Shown: positions 16,979 to 24,473 of the stretch, piece by piece | Numbering within the stretch: the stretch's first letter is position 1 | Layout: each line of letters starts with the position of its first letter | DNA from: Mycolicibacterium brisbanense | GTDB lineage: Bacteria; Actinomycetota; Actinomycetes; Mycobacteriales; Mycobacteriaceae | Length of the DNA stretch: 64,000 nt | NCBI RefSeq assembly: GCF_001570425.1 | Contig: NZ_BCSX01000024.1 | Location: forward strand, 496,001 to 560,000 | Direction: 5' to 3' | Made by a program: the position numbers and the translations under genes | Notes under the pieces: model-generated | Seen by the model: the letters and a program-made list of their open reading frames with translations, nothing else | Databases searched by the model: none | What the model was told of the DNA's origin: nothing

Positions 16979-18433
16979 GTGGACGCGCGCGTCGGTACGG
17001 CCTTCGGCAAGTACTCCATCACGCGCATGCTCGGCAAGGGCGGGATGGGGGAGGTCTACGAGGCGTATGACACCGAGAAGGGGCGAACCGTCGCCCTGAA
17101 GATCCTCGCCGACGAGTACTCTCACGACACGACCTTCCGGACCCGGTTCCAGCGGGAGTCCCACGCTGCGGCGGTTCTGCAGGAACCACACGTCATCCCC
17201 ATCCACGACTGGGGCGAGATCGACGGCAGCCTCTACATAGACATGCGATTGGTACAAGGACAGACGCTGTCCGAGCTGATCGCCCACGGGCCGCTGGCGC
17301 CGGCCAGGGCGGTGGCCATCATCGGCCAGATCGCCGCCGCGCTCGACGCGGCCCACGCCGAAGGCCTCATCCATCGCGACATCAAGCCGCAGAACATCAT
17401 CGTGACTCCGGCCGACTTCGCCTACCTCGTCGACTTCGGCATCGCCGAGACCCGCGGGGACAGCCGGTTGACGACAGCGGGGACCCGGATCGGGACGCTG
17501 AATTACATGGCCCCCGAACGGTTTACCGGCCAGGTGGTCACGGCGGCCGTGGACTCCTACGCCCTGGCATGCGTGCTGTACGAGGCGCTCACGGGCGAGA
17601 CCCCGTTCGCCTCCGACAGTCAGGAGAGTCTCTTCGCGGCACACCTGTCTGCGCCGCCGCCGCGGCCCAGCGTCGCCAACCCGCTGGTACCGAGCGCCTT
17701 TGACGATGTCGTGGCGCGCGGCATGGCCAAGGATCCCGACGATCGGTTCGGGACGGCGGGTGGTCTGGCCCGCGCCGCACAGCGTGCCCTGCAGGGCGGG
17801 GGTGGTGCCACCTCACGGGTCGGCGGCGCCACCGGATCCCATGGCCGTTACGCCGCAACGGTTGTCACCGAGGCGCCCGCCACGACGAGGGACCTACCGC
17901 TACCCGAGCCCCGTGAGCCTGACGCGAATCGCCGGGGCCGCAGCTGGGTATTGCCCACGGTCATCGCCGTCGCCGCAGCACTCATCGTCGGCGCCATCGG
18001 GATCGTGATCGGCATGCTCGCGAACAATCTGGGACAGCCGGACGGGCCCGCAGCCGCTACGTCCACGGCGGGTCCGGCGCCGGGAGGTCCGCTGCCGCCG
18101 CTGGTGACGGGACCGGATCAGAGCGCATTGCATCAATCGTGCGATCAGGGCTTCACGGCAACCACCGCAACCGGGTTCGGCAGTCACGCCGGCCGCGGAA
18201 CCCCGGAAACCTCATGCCTTTTCACCAACAGCGTGCTCACTTCCTACTGGGCCGAGTACGGCAACGCCAGCCCGTTGCCGCGCGCGGTGTCGGCTCCCGG
18301 CGCTGTCGACTGCAGCAAGGTCGAGGGAGCGCTGTGCGACGGTTCGAACTTCCTCATGCACTGCCAGCAGTTCCCCGGCGACAGCTGGATCACCTGCACC
18401 GGTGGGAAGAATGCGCGCGTCTACTTGTGGTGA
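16979..18433 (+). CDS. Transmembrane Ser/Thr protein kinase (Pkn family)
   Basis: A 484-residue receptor kinase. The catalytic domain spans 12-272: glycine loop LGKGGMGEVYEAYD, Lys41 in VALKIL, catalytic HRDIKPQN (D134), DFG (D152) and activation loop TTAGTRIGTLNYMAPE with the usual Thr residues. After a 50-residue juxtamembrane linker, one helix (323-346) crosses the membrane. The outer domain (about 135 residues) has six Cys, probably three disulfides. GTG 16979 is chosen for AAGGGGA upstream and because the kinase domain begins at once. It converges on an EmbR-like regulator with a 13-bp overlap, the same pairing as PknH/EmbR, but the sensor domain is shorter than that of PknH. Confidence 0.92.
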   Translation: MDARVGTAFGKYSITRMLGKGGMGEVYEAYDTEKGRTVALKILADEYSHDTTFRTRFQRESHAAAVLQEPHVIPIHDWGEIDGSLYIDMRLVQGQTLSELIAHGPLAPARAVAIIGQIAAALDAAHAEGLIHRDIKPQNIIVTPADFAYLVDFGIAETRGDSRLTTAGTRIGTLNYMAPERFTGQVVTAAVDSYALACVLYEALTGETPFASDSQESLFAAHLSAPPPRPSVANPLVPSAFDDVVARGMAKDPDDRFGTAGGLARAAQRALQGGGGATSRVGGATGSHGRYAATVVTEAPATTRDLPLPEPREPDANRRGRSWVLPTVIAVAAALIVGAIGIVIGMLANNLGQPDGPAAATSTAGPAPGGPLPPLVTGPDQSALHQSCDQGFTATTATGFGSHAGRGTPETSCLFTNSVLTSYWAEYGNASPLPRAVSAPGAVDCSKVEGALCDGSNFLMHCQQFPGDSWITCTGGKNARVYLW

Positions 18434-19557
18434 TCGCCGGAGACGTCGTCGATTTCGAAGGTGAACCGGTAGCCGCAGATCCGGATGTGGTCGCCGTGGT
18501 TGAGGGTGGCGCTCGGCCGCAGGCGCTGATGCTGCACCTCGATGCCGTTGGCTGACCGCAGGTCGGTGATCACGAAACTGCTTCCGGTGTCGATGATCAC
18601 CGCGTGGTGGCGGCTGACGTCGACGTCGTCGAGCACGATGTCGTTGTCGGGCAGGCGCCCGATCCGCGTGGCCGCAGGCCGCAGCGGGTACCGCCGCCCG
18701 GCGGCATCGCGTAACGCGGCGACCGCGGCCCCCGGCCCGTCCAAGGGTCTGCCGCCGCTGACGGTCCGGACGGCGGTGGCCATCGCAGCCTGCCTGATGT
18801 CGAGACGTTCCTGGCGCAGGATTCGTGCGTGCAACGCACTCAGGGTCGGCCCCGGATCGATGCCCAGGTCTTCGGCCAACACGGTTTTGAGCCGCCGGTA
18901 GGCATCGAGGGCGTCGGACTGCCGCTCGGCCACGTAATAGGCGGTCATCAGCTGGGCCCACACCGGTTCGCGGTAAGGGTGTTCGGCGGCAAGCTCTTCC
19001 AAGTCCCGGATCACCGTCGCGGCGCGTCCGCAGGCGATCTCGGCTTCGGCACGGCTGGTCTGCACCAGCACGAGATCTTCGGCGAGTGCGGCGGCAAAGG
19101 TGTCGACGAAGGTGAACGTACGGAGATCGGCAAGGACAGGCCCGCGCCATTCGGCCAGCGCCGCCGACAGGTGAGTGGAGGCCCGCTCGAATCGCCCATC
19201 CGCAGCCGCCCTCAGGCCGGCGGCCTTTTCGGTGACGAATCGATCGAGATCGCAGTCACCCGCGGCGACCGACAGCCGGTATCCCGGTGCCGCGCTGGCC
19301 AACACCGATGACGCGCCGCTGCCCAGCAGGCGGCGCAAGTTGGACACGTGAGTGTGTACCGTCGCGCGGGCCGCGGGCACCGGATTCTGGTCCCAGACGG
19401 CGTCGATCAGCGCGTCCATGCTGACCACCCGGTTGCGGTTGATCAGCAGGACGGCCAGAACAGCCCGCTGCTTCGGGGTGCCCAGCGTCGCGGGTGTCCC
19501 GTCGACCGTCAGCATCAGCGGACCCAACAGGCCGAACCCGAGTCGAGTTGTCCCCAT
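18421..19557 (-). CDS. EmbR-like SARP regulator with C-terminal FHA domain
   Basis: A 378-residue regulator. The N-terminus is a winged-helix OmpR/SARP domain (FGLLGPLMLTVDGT, GTPKQRAVLAVLLINRNRVV), followed by a bacterial transcriptional activation domain (DALDAYRRLKTVLAEDLGID) and a C-terminal FHA domain with its conserved residues (RIGRLPDNDIVL, SRHHAVI, SANG). The match to Mtb EmbR runs the full length. In Mtb, the FHA domain binds phospho-Thr of PknH and related kinases. The kinase encoded tail-to-tail is the obvious partner. ATG 19557 is preferred because the EmbR-like sequence begins there; GGAGG lies 11 nt upstream. It is divergent from the three-domain fusion gene and may control it. 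Confidence 0.9.
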   Translation of the reverse strand: MGTTRLGFGLLGPLMLTVDGTPATLGTPKQRAVLAVLLINRNRVVSMDALIDAVWDQNPVPAARATVHTHVSNLRRLLGSGASSVLASAAPGYRLSVAAGDCDLDRFVTEKAAGLRAAADGRFERASTHLSAALAEWRGPVLADLRTFTFVDTFAAALAEDLVLVQTSRAEAEIACGRAATVIRDLEELAAEHPYREPVWAQLMTAYYVAERQSDALDAYRRLKTVLAEDLGIDPGPTLSALHARILRQERLDIRQAAMATAVRTVSGGRPLDGPGAAVAALRDAAGRRYPLRPAATRIGRLPDNDIVLDDVDVSRHHAVIIDTGSSFVITDLRSANGIEVQHQRLRPSATLNHGDHIRICGYRFTFEIDDVSGDHHK

Positions 19558-19592
19558 CGCGCTTTCGTAACCTCCGGCTGATCGACCCTGAT

Positions 19593-19633
19593 TCATTGAG
19601 AATCCCACAAGGGCCGCCCTGCACCCTGACGAC
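19593..19633 (+). promoter_or_regulatory. Shared 41-bp upstream block, copy A
   Basis: This block begins TCATTGAGAAT and ends directly at the ATG of the fusion gene. 30 of 41 bases are identical to 22320-22360, which ends directly at the ATG of the first secreted gene, with no gap between them. Its core TTGAG-AATCC-CACAA is an interrupted palindrome. It is probably a common promoter/operator. Confidence 0.6.
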
Positions 19634-21574
19634 ATGACTACCATCGCGCCCCAGCCGGTACAGCGAGATCCACTCGCCGGGCTGGCTTCCATGTTCGACA
19701 CGCTGGCGGCCGTCGCCGTGCGTGGCACGGTGCCCGACTCCGCGTTGTTGGCCCGCGTCGCGCAGGCCCGCCCGCAGTTGTCCGCGGCAGCTCTCACCGC
19801 GAACGCGGGTGAGCCCTACTCCCGCCTGGTCCTGCGAGTGGACGATCAGGTCGAGATCATGCTCGCCCGCTGGCGTCCGGGACAGCGCTGCGCGCCCCAC
19901 GACCACGGTGGGGCAGGAGGTTTCGTGGTCCTGCTGGAGGGCACGTTCGTGGAACGACGGTTCGACTGGGACGACCAGGACCTCGTCGTCACCCACAGCG
20001 AGACGTTGCCTGCAGGCGCGGTCACCGGCATCACCAGCGAGGTGATCCACGACATGATGGCTCCCGAGGGCGGGCTGAGCCTGCATCTCTACAGCCCGCC
20101 GGCCAACAGCATGCGGGTATTCGATCTGCAGCGTCGCGAAGTGCTCGAGCTCGTCGGCAACTACGGAGCCTGGATCCCCGAAGGTGATCACGCGCGGATC
20201 CCGTTCGCGCGCGTGGCGCCCGCACGGCACGCACCGCCGGTCATCTGGGTGGGGCACACCACCCACTACCGCGGCGGTTCAGCGGAGTTCGCGGCTGCCG
20301 CCGCCACGATGGCCCGTGAGTTGGGTGCGGCCAATCCCGAGGCCGACGTCGTCGTCGCGGGCCTGAACGGCAAGGCGGATTTCACCGATGCGATGAGGCA
20401 TCTGGCCGACGCCGGCCGGGAGATCAGTCAGCTGCACTTGATCAGCCACTCCGGGATGTACGGGCCGATGTTCGGTTCGACGCGATGGCCCGAGCAGTTC
20501 TCGCCGCACGAGTGGCGCACGATGGCCATTCCCTTCAGTGCCACCGGGCAGGCGTATTTCCACGCCTGCCGGACGGCCCGCTGGTTCGCGCCGTTCTTCG
20601 CCGACGTGTTCGGGGTGACCTCTTTCGGAAACCGCGACTACACCACGGTGTCCGCGCGCCATGACCGATTCGCGTGGGCGGGCCGCCGACCGGCCGACCG
20701 CCAGAGCCTCTATTTGATCGACACCCCCGGGCACAAATCGCACGGCTGGACGGGCTCGATCCGCAAGTATCTCGGTGCGGCGGCGCGGCCGCTGGTTCAG
20801 TGTGATCCGGCCGGCGGGTTCGCCGCGAACCAGCCGTCGGGCACCTACGATCCGGTCGCCGAGTTGTACGACCGCGCCTACGTCGACATCAGGGTCCGTG
20901 GCGCGGAGTGGCGGTGGGTCGTGCAGCGCGCCGCGCAGGTCAGGGCTCAGCTCGGTCGAGGCCTGCGGGTCCTCGAAATTGGTTGTGGCACCGGGGCTCT
21001 GCTGCGGGCTCTGGACGAGGACGGCATGATCGATTTCGCGGTCGGAGTGGACTGTTCGGCGCCGATGTTGGACCGGGCCCGCGAGCGCAGTCGGGACAGT
21101 CGTCGGCTTCGTTTTCAGCAGGTGCACGGCCCGGAGCTGGATGTGCCCGACGACCAGTTCGACGTGGTCATCTCGTTCCTGTCCTTCCGGTATCTGGACT
21201 GGGATCCGGTGATGGCCGAGATCCGCCGGGTGCTGGCGCCGGGCGGCCGGCTGTGGGTCGTCGACATGGTGGCCCAGCCGGTGCGGGTCCGGGAGCTGGG
21301 GGTGCTCGCCCGGTCCACGCTGTCACACCTGCAGACGCGGCGTACCCGACCGCAGTTCGCCGCGGATCTGACCGCCCTGACCACCCATCCGGATTGGCTG
21401 AAGATGTTGGCGCGCAATCCGATCCGTGCCGAGCACGAGTACCGCTGGTACTTCGCCAGCCGGTTCCCCGGGACCGGGATCGAGCTACTGACGGCGACGT
21501 CCACGCAGCGGGTCGTGGCATTCGATTCCGGACCGCTCCCCAAGGGGCGCACGGCCCCGCTCACGTACCCGTGA
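19634..21574 (+). CDS. Three-domain fusion: cysteine-dioxygenase cupin, caspase-like, methyltransferase
   Basis: A 646-residue soluble protein. Residues 15-175 resemble cysteine dioxygenase: RWRPGQRCAPHDHGG gives H89 and H91, EVIHDMM gives H139 (a 3-His iron site), and SLHLYSPP is a family hallmark. Residues 200-390 are not a standard enzyme: LHLISHSGMYG (H272) and YFHACRTARW (C312), each at the end of a hydrophobic strand, look like the His-Cys dyad of caspase-fold proteins (CHAT, C14-like). Residues 405-570 are a class I SAM methyltransferase (RVLEIGCGTGALLRAL, LAPGGRLWVVDM). It is coupled by GTGA to the racemase-like gene. The middle assignment rests on motif pattern only. I know of no described protein with this order. 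Confidence 0.75.
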   Translation: MTTIAPQPVQRDPLAGLASMFDTLAAVAVRGTVPDSALLARVAQARPQLSAAALTANAGEPYSRLVLRVDDQVEIMLARWRPGQRCAPHDHGGAGGFVVLLEGTFVERRFDWDDQDLVVTHSETLPAGAVTGITSEVIHDMMAPEGGLSLHLYSPPANSMRVFDLQRREVLELVGNYGAWIPEGDHARIPFARVAPARHAPPVIWVGHTTHYRGGSAEFAAAAATMARELGAANPEADVVVAGLNGKADFTDAMRHLADAGREISQLHLISHSGMYGPMFGSTRWPEQFSPHEWRTMAIPFSATGQAYFHACRTARWFAPFFADVFGVTSFGNRDYTTVSARHDRFAWAGRRPADRQSLYLIDTPGHKSHGWTGSIRKYLGAAARPLVQCDPAGGFAANQPSGTYDPVAELYDRAYVDIRVRGAEWRWVVQRAAQVRAQLGRGLRVLEIGCGTGALLRALDEDGMIDFAVGVDCSAPMLDRARERSRDSRRLRFQQVHGPELDVPDDQFDVVISFLSFRYLDWDPVMAEIRRVLAPGGRLWVVDMVAQPVRVRELGVLARSTLSHLQTRRTRPQFAADLTALTTHPDWLKMLARNPIRAEHEYRWYFASRFPGTGIELLTATSTQRVVAFDSGPLPKGRTAPLTYP

Positions 21575-22326
21575 ACGCGTGTCTGGGCATCGTCGACTGG
21601 GGCGTTGGCGGTGTCGGGCTGGTGCGGGCGTTGGATCACCTCGCGCCCGGTCTGCCGGTGCTCTACTGGTCCGACACCGGCGTCACACCGTACGGCCGGA
21701 TGCACACCGGTGAACTGGCCGCCCGCCTCACCGCCGTCGTCACCGAGCTCGCGCGACGGGGCGCCACCGAAGTGGTGTTGGCCTGCAACGCCGCGAGTAC
21801 GGTCACGGCACGGCTGAGGTCGGTGCCGATCCCGGTGGAAGGCATCATCGGGCACGGGGTGGCTTCTGTGCCTGACGGGATCGGTGGCCCGATCGGCGTG
21901 GTGGGCGGCCGCCGCACCATAGCGAGCGGGTGTTACCGGCGCGGGCTGGCTCGGCCCGGCCGGGTGGTGCTGTCGCGGGTCGCGCAGCCGTTGTCGGCGC
22001 ACATCGAAGCGGGGAGGCTGGGGTCACCGCAATTCCTCGCCGACCTGAGGACGATCGTCGCGCCGCTGCGCCACGTGCAGGCGCTGGTATTGGCGTGCAC
22101 GCACTATCCGGCCGCCAGCCCGTGGTTCTCCGACGTGCTGGGCGACGTCGTGCTTCTCGATCCGGCCGAACGGTTCGCTGCTGCTGTGGCCCAACGCCAT
22201 CCACAAGCCCGCGGTGGTACCGGTCTGGCCGCCCGCACCTATCTCACCACCGGTGATCCAGACGCTATGCGCCGCGGAGCGGCCACCGCCTGGGCCACAA
22301 AACTACGGGCCGCAAGCGCTCATTGA
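21571..22326 (+). CDS. Glu/Asp racemase-like protein (MurI family, divergent)
   Basis: A 251-residue protein with both catalytic Cys motifs of the family: C72 in VVLACNAAST and C176 in LVLACTHYP. The N-terminal GIVDWGVGGVGLVRAL corresponds to the DSGVGG motif of glutamate racemase but has Trp in place of Ser after the Asp, and WSDTGVTPYG replaces the usual GD..PYG segment. It is therefore probably not the housekeeping MurI. GTG 21571 overlaps the TGA of the fusion gene, so the two act together. Its last codons lie inside copy B of the shared upstream block. Substrate unknown; a cysteine-derived sulfinate or another acidic amino acid would fit the dioxygenase domain next door. Confidence 0.82.
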   Translation: MNACLGIVDWGVGGVGLVRALDHLAPGLPVLYWSDTGVTPYGRMHTGELAARLTAVVTELARRGATEVVLACNAASTVTARLRSVPIPVEGIIGHGVASVPDGIGGPIGVVGGRRTIASGCYRRGLARPGRVVLSRVAQPLSAHIEAGRLGSPQFLADLRTIVAPLRHVQALVLACTHYPAASPWFSDVLGDVVLLDPAERFAAAVAQRHPQARGGTGLAARTYLTTGDPDAMRRGAATAWATKLRAASAH

Positions 22327-22360
22327 GAATTCCGCAAGGCGCGTCCCGCAGCCTTGTGCC
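22320..22360 (+). promoter_or_regulatory. Shared 41-bp upstream block, copy B
   Basis: Same block as at 19593-19633 and at the same distance from its ATG. It begins over the stop codon of the racemase-like gene. The core TTGAG-AATTC-CGCAA keeps the palindromic ends. This argues that the secreted gene has its own promoter, co-regulated with the fusion gene. Confidence 0.6.
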
Positions 22361-22801
22361 ATGACCACAGTTTGGCGCCACATCGCACTCGCCGTCTCCG
22401 GGGCAGCCTGCATCGCCTTTCCGGCAACCGCCCAGGCCTGCCCGGCAGCGTCCACGTTCGTCACCCCGTCGGGAAACATCATGTGCCTGGTGTCGACCAG
22501 CTTCGACGGCACCAACGGGGCCGAATGTGAAATCCGTGACTACAGCTACACCCCGCCGCAAAAACCCGCCGACTGCCAGTTGGCCTGGGGCGACCGGGTC
22601 AGCATCAAAGAGGGCAGTGCTCCTGTTGTGCACTGCCACGGCGACACCAACTTCGCTCCCGGGTTGCCGACGCTGGCATACGGCCAAACCCGTTCGGCAG
22701 GGCCGATCGTCTGCCACAGTGAACCGGCGCGGATGTCATGCACCGACAGCAGCACCGGACACTACCTACGGCTGTCGCGTGAAGCGCTCGAGCTCGGCTG
22801 A
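22361..22801 (+). CDS. Secreted Cys-rich protein, DUF6636-like
   Basis: A 146-residue protein. Residues 1-27 are a signal peptide (HIALAVSGAACIAFPATAQA). The mature part has seven Cys (ACPA, IMCLV, ECEI, DCQL, VHCHG, VCHSE, SCTD), so probably three disulfides. The pattern TPSGNIMC ... LAYGQT ... CHSEPARMSCTD ... GHYLRLSREA is that of the actinobacterial DUF6636 family of unknown function. The ATG at 22361 starts the signal peptide and directly follows the shared block. It may be the exported partner or sensor of the fusion/racemase pair. Confidence 0.8.
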   Translation: MTTVWRHIALAVSGAACIAFPATAQACPAASTFVTPSGNIMCLVSTSFDGTNGAECEIRDYSYTPPQKPADCQLAWGDRVSIKEGSAPVVHCHGDTNFAPGLPTLAYGQTRSAGPIVCHSEPARMSCTDSSTGHYLRLSREALELG

Positions 22802-22832
22802 CCTGATCAGTGTGCCCCAGAAGGGAATACGT

Positions 22833-23507
22833 GTGACGATGAGACGCCTGCAGACAGTCGTGGTGACGGCTGGGTTGTTGCTCGGTGCGGCGCCCGGGAT
22901 CGCCGGGGCGCAGCCATTGTGCGCTGACCTGGGTGGCACGGTGGGCGCCGATCAACTGTGCACCAGCCACACCAGCACGCCCGACTACACCCTGGACATC
23001 AGTTTTCCGGTCGACTACCCCGATCCGGAACCGGTGCAGGACTTTGTGACACACACCCGCGACGAATGGGTCAACGCCGCCGAACATGACCCGATGCGCA
23101 ACCCGGGGCGCCATGTGTTGGCGATCTCGGGCACCGCGTATCAAACCGCAACCAGCCGGAGCCTGGTCCTCGCGCTGAACTCGGACTTCGGTGCCCACCC
23201 GGTGGGGACGTTCAGAGCGTTCAACTACGACGTGACACAGTCCGTGCCGATCACCCTGGCGTCACTGTTCCGTCCCGGCACGGACGTCCCGCAGCTTCTC
23301 GCGCCGATTGTGAAGCGTGCGTTGGGTGATCGGGCCGCCGACGGACCGGATTGGGTCAGCGGGCTTGACGCCACGGCGTACCAGAACTTCGCACTCACCG
23401 ACGACGCGGTGACCTTCTTCTTCGCCCAGGGTCTCGTGCTGCCGCAAGTGGACGGGCCACAACGAATCTCGGTGCCGCGTGCCGAGCTGGCCTCGGTGCT
23501 GGCCTGA
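22833..23507 (+). CDS. Secreted MPT64-family protein (DUF3298/RsiV-like)
   Basis: A 224-residue exported protein. A signal peptide (MRRLQTVVVTAGLLLGAAPG, then IAGAQP) is followed by a domain that runs parallel to the Mtb antigen MPT64 (Rv1980c): SFPVDYPDPEPVQDFV, THTRDEWVNAA, GTFRAFNYDV, GLDATAYQNFALTDDAVTFF and the end SVPRAELASVLA. MPT64 has a DUF3298/RsiV-type fold of unsettled function. GTG 22833 is chosen because AGGGA lies 6 nt upstream; the ATG two codons later would be too far. It is 31 bp after the DUF6636-like gene and 1 bp before the next, so these form an operon of secreted proteins. Confidence 0.87.
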   Translation: MTMRRLQTVVVTAGLLLGAAPGIAGAQPLCADLGGTVGADQLCTSHTSTPDYTLDISFPVDYPDPEPVQDFVTHTRDEWVNAAEHDPMRNPGRHVLAISGTAYQTATSRSLVLALNSDFGAHPVGTFRAFNYDVTQSVPITLASLFRPGTDVPQLLAPIVKRALGDRAADGPDWVSGLDATAYQNFALTDDAVTFFFAQGLVLPQVDGPQRISVPRAELASVLA

Positions 23508-23508
23508 A

Positions 23509-24390
23509 ATGGGCGGCAACCGAGCACGATTCGTCGGCCTCGCCGTGACGCTGGTGGCGACGACGGTACTGGCGGCCCCCGCTCATGCCGAGCCTCGACA
23601 GGATGTGGTGCCGATCCACGGGCTCACCCAACCGGGCGGTATCGCGGTGGACGGTGCGGGCACGGTGTACGTCGTGGACACCTTCGGCAACCGGGTGCTG
23701 GCCCTGCCTGCCGGCGCGAATTCGTCGAGTGCGCTGCCGCTACCCGACCTGACGGGACCCGAGGACGTCGCGGTGGACGCCGCTGGAGATGTCTTCGTCA
23801 CCGACCGCGTAGGCCAGGTCTGGACATTGCCTGCCGGCGCGGCGTCACCACACATGCTGCCGTTCGGCGACCTCGGCAACCCGGCGGGAGTAGCAGTCGA
23901 TACGGCCGGAAACGTCTACGTCACCGATCGAGCCGAGACCGTGGAGCGTCTGCACAGCCGCGGCGACGTGGACCGGGTATGGAAGTTGGCGCCGGGAGCG
24001 AATGCGCCGTCCGCGCTGCCGTTCCCAAGTCTGCACCAGCCCGAAGGCGTGGCGGTGGACCCCGCAGGTGACGTCTACGTCGTCGCCGACACCGGCGACG
24101 TGACCCACCCGGGCAAGGGTGTGTTCAAGCTCGCGCCGGGCGCGAGCGTGCCCACCCTGTTGCCGTTCACCGATGTCAGCACGATGGGTGAGGTGGCGGT
24201 CGACGCCGCGGGCGACGTGTATGTCACCGGTGAGAACCAGGTGTACGAGTTCGCGCGTGGGGCGAACGCCCCAGTTCCGCTGCCGTTCACCGGGTTGTCG
24301 GAACCCCGCTCGGTGGCGGTCGCAGGCGACGGCAGCGTATTGGTCGCCGACGGTTCCGACAAGCGGGTGTTGCGGCTGGCTGGGGGATGA
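23509..24390 (+). CDS. Secreted NHL beta-propeller, PknD-sensor-like
   Basis: A 293-residue exported protein. The signal peptide ends near APAHAEP (about 28). The rest is six NHL-type repeats of about 42 residues, each with the pattern P-x-GVAVD-x-AGxVYVTD ... LPAGA ... LPF (for example GPEDVAVDAAGDVFVTD, QPEGVAVDPAGDVYVV). The repeats closely resemble the extracellular sensor of Mtb PknD, here without a kinase. This suggests a soluble ligand-binding propeller in the periplasm. It starts 1 bp after the MPT64-like stop. No DDT, metal or enzyme motif is visible. Confidence 0.88.
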   Translation: MGGNRARFVGLAVTLVATTVLAAPAHAEPRQDVVPIHGLTQPGGIAVDGAGTVYVVDTFGNRVLALPAGANSSSALPLPDLTGPEDVAVDAAGDVFVTDRVGQVWTLPAGAASPHMLPFGDLGNPAGVAVDTAGNVYVTDRAETVERLHSRGDVDRVWKLAPGANAPSALPFPSLHQPEGVAVDPAGDVYVVADTGDVTHPGKGVFKLAPGASVPTLLPFTDVSTMGEVAVDAAGDVYVTGENQVYEFARGANAPVPLPFTGLSEPRSVAVAGDGSVLVADGSDKRVLRLAGG

Positions 24391-24473
24391 CACAGAGCGA
24401 TTGGCCCGAGATCACCCGCGAAGAGCCGTCGCGACGATAGCGTGAGGCCCGTCGCATCTGGATCGGAGGCAAT

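Noticed and set aside
16979..18433. Assignment of the kinase as PknH
   Set aside because: Pairing with an EmbR-like gene is suggestive, but the outer domain is shorter than the PknH sensor and has six Cys; left as Pkn-family kinase.
21571..22326. Housekeeping glutamate racemase MurI
   Set aside because: Both Cys motifs are there, but the DSGVGG motif is altered (DWGVGG) and the gene is coupled to the fusion protein rather than to cell-wall genes.
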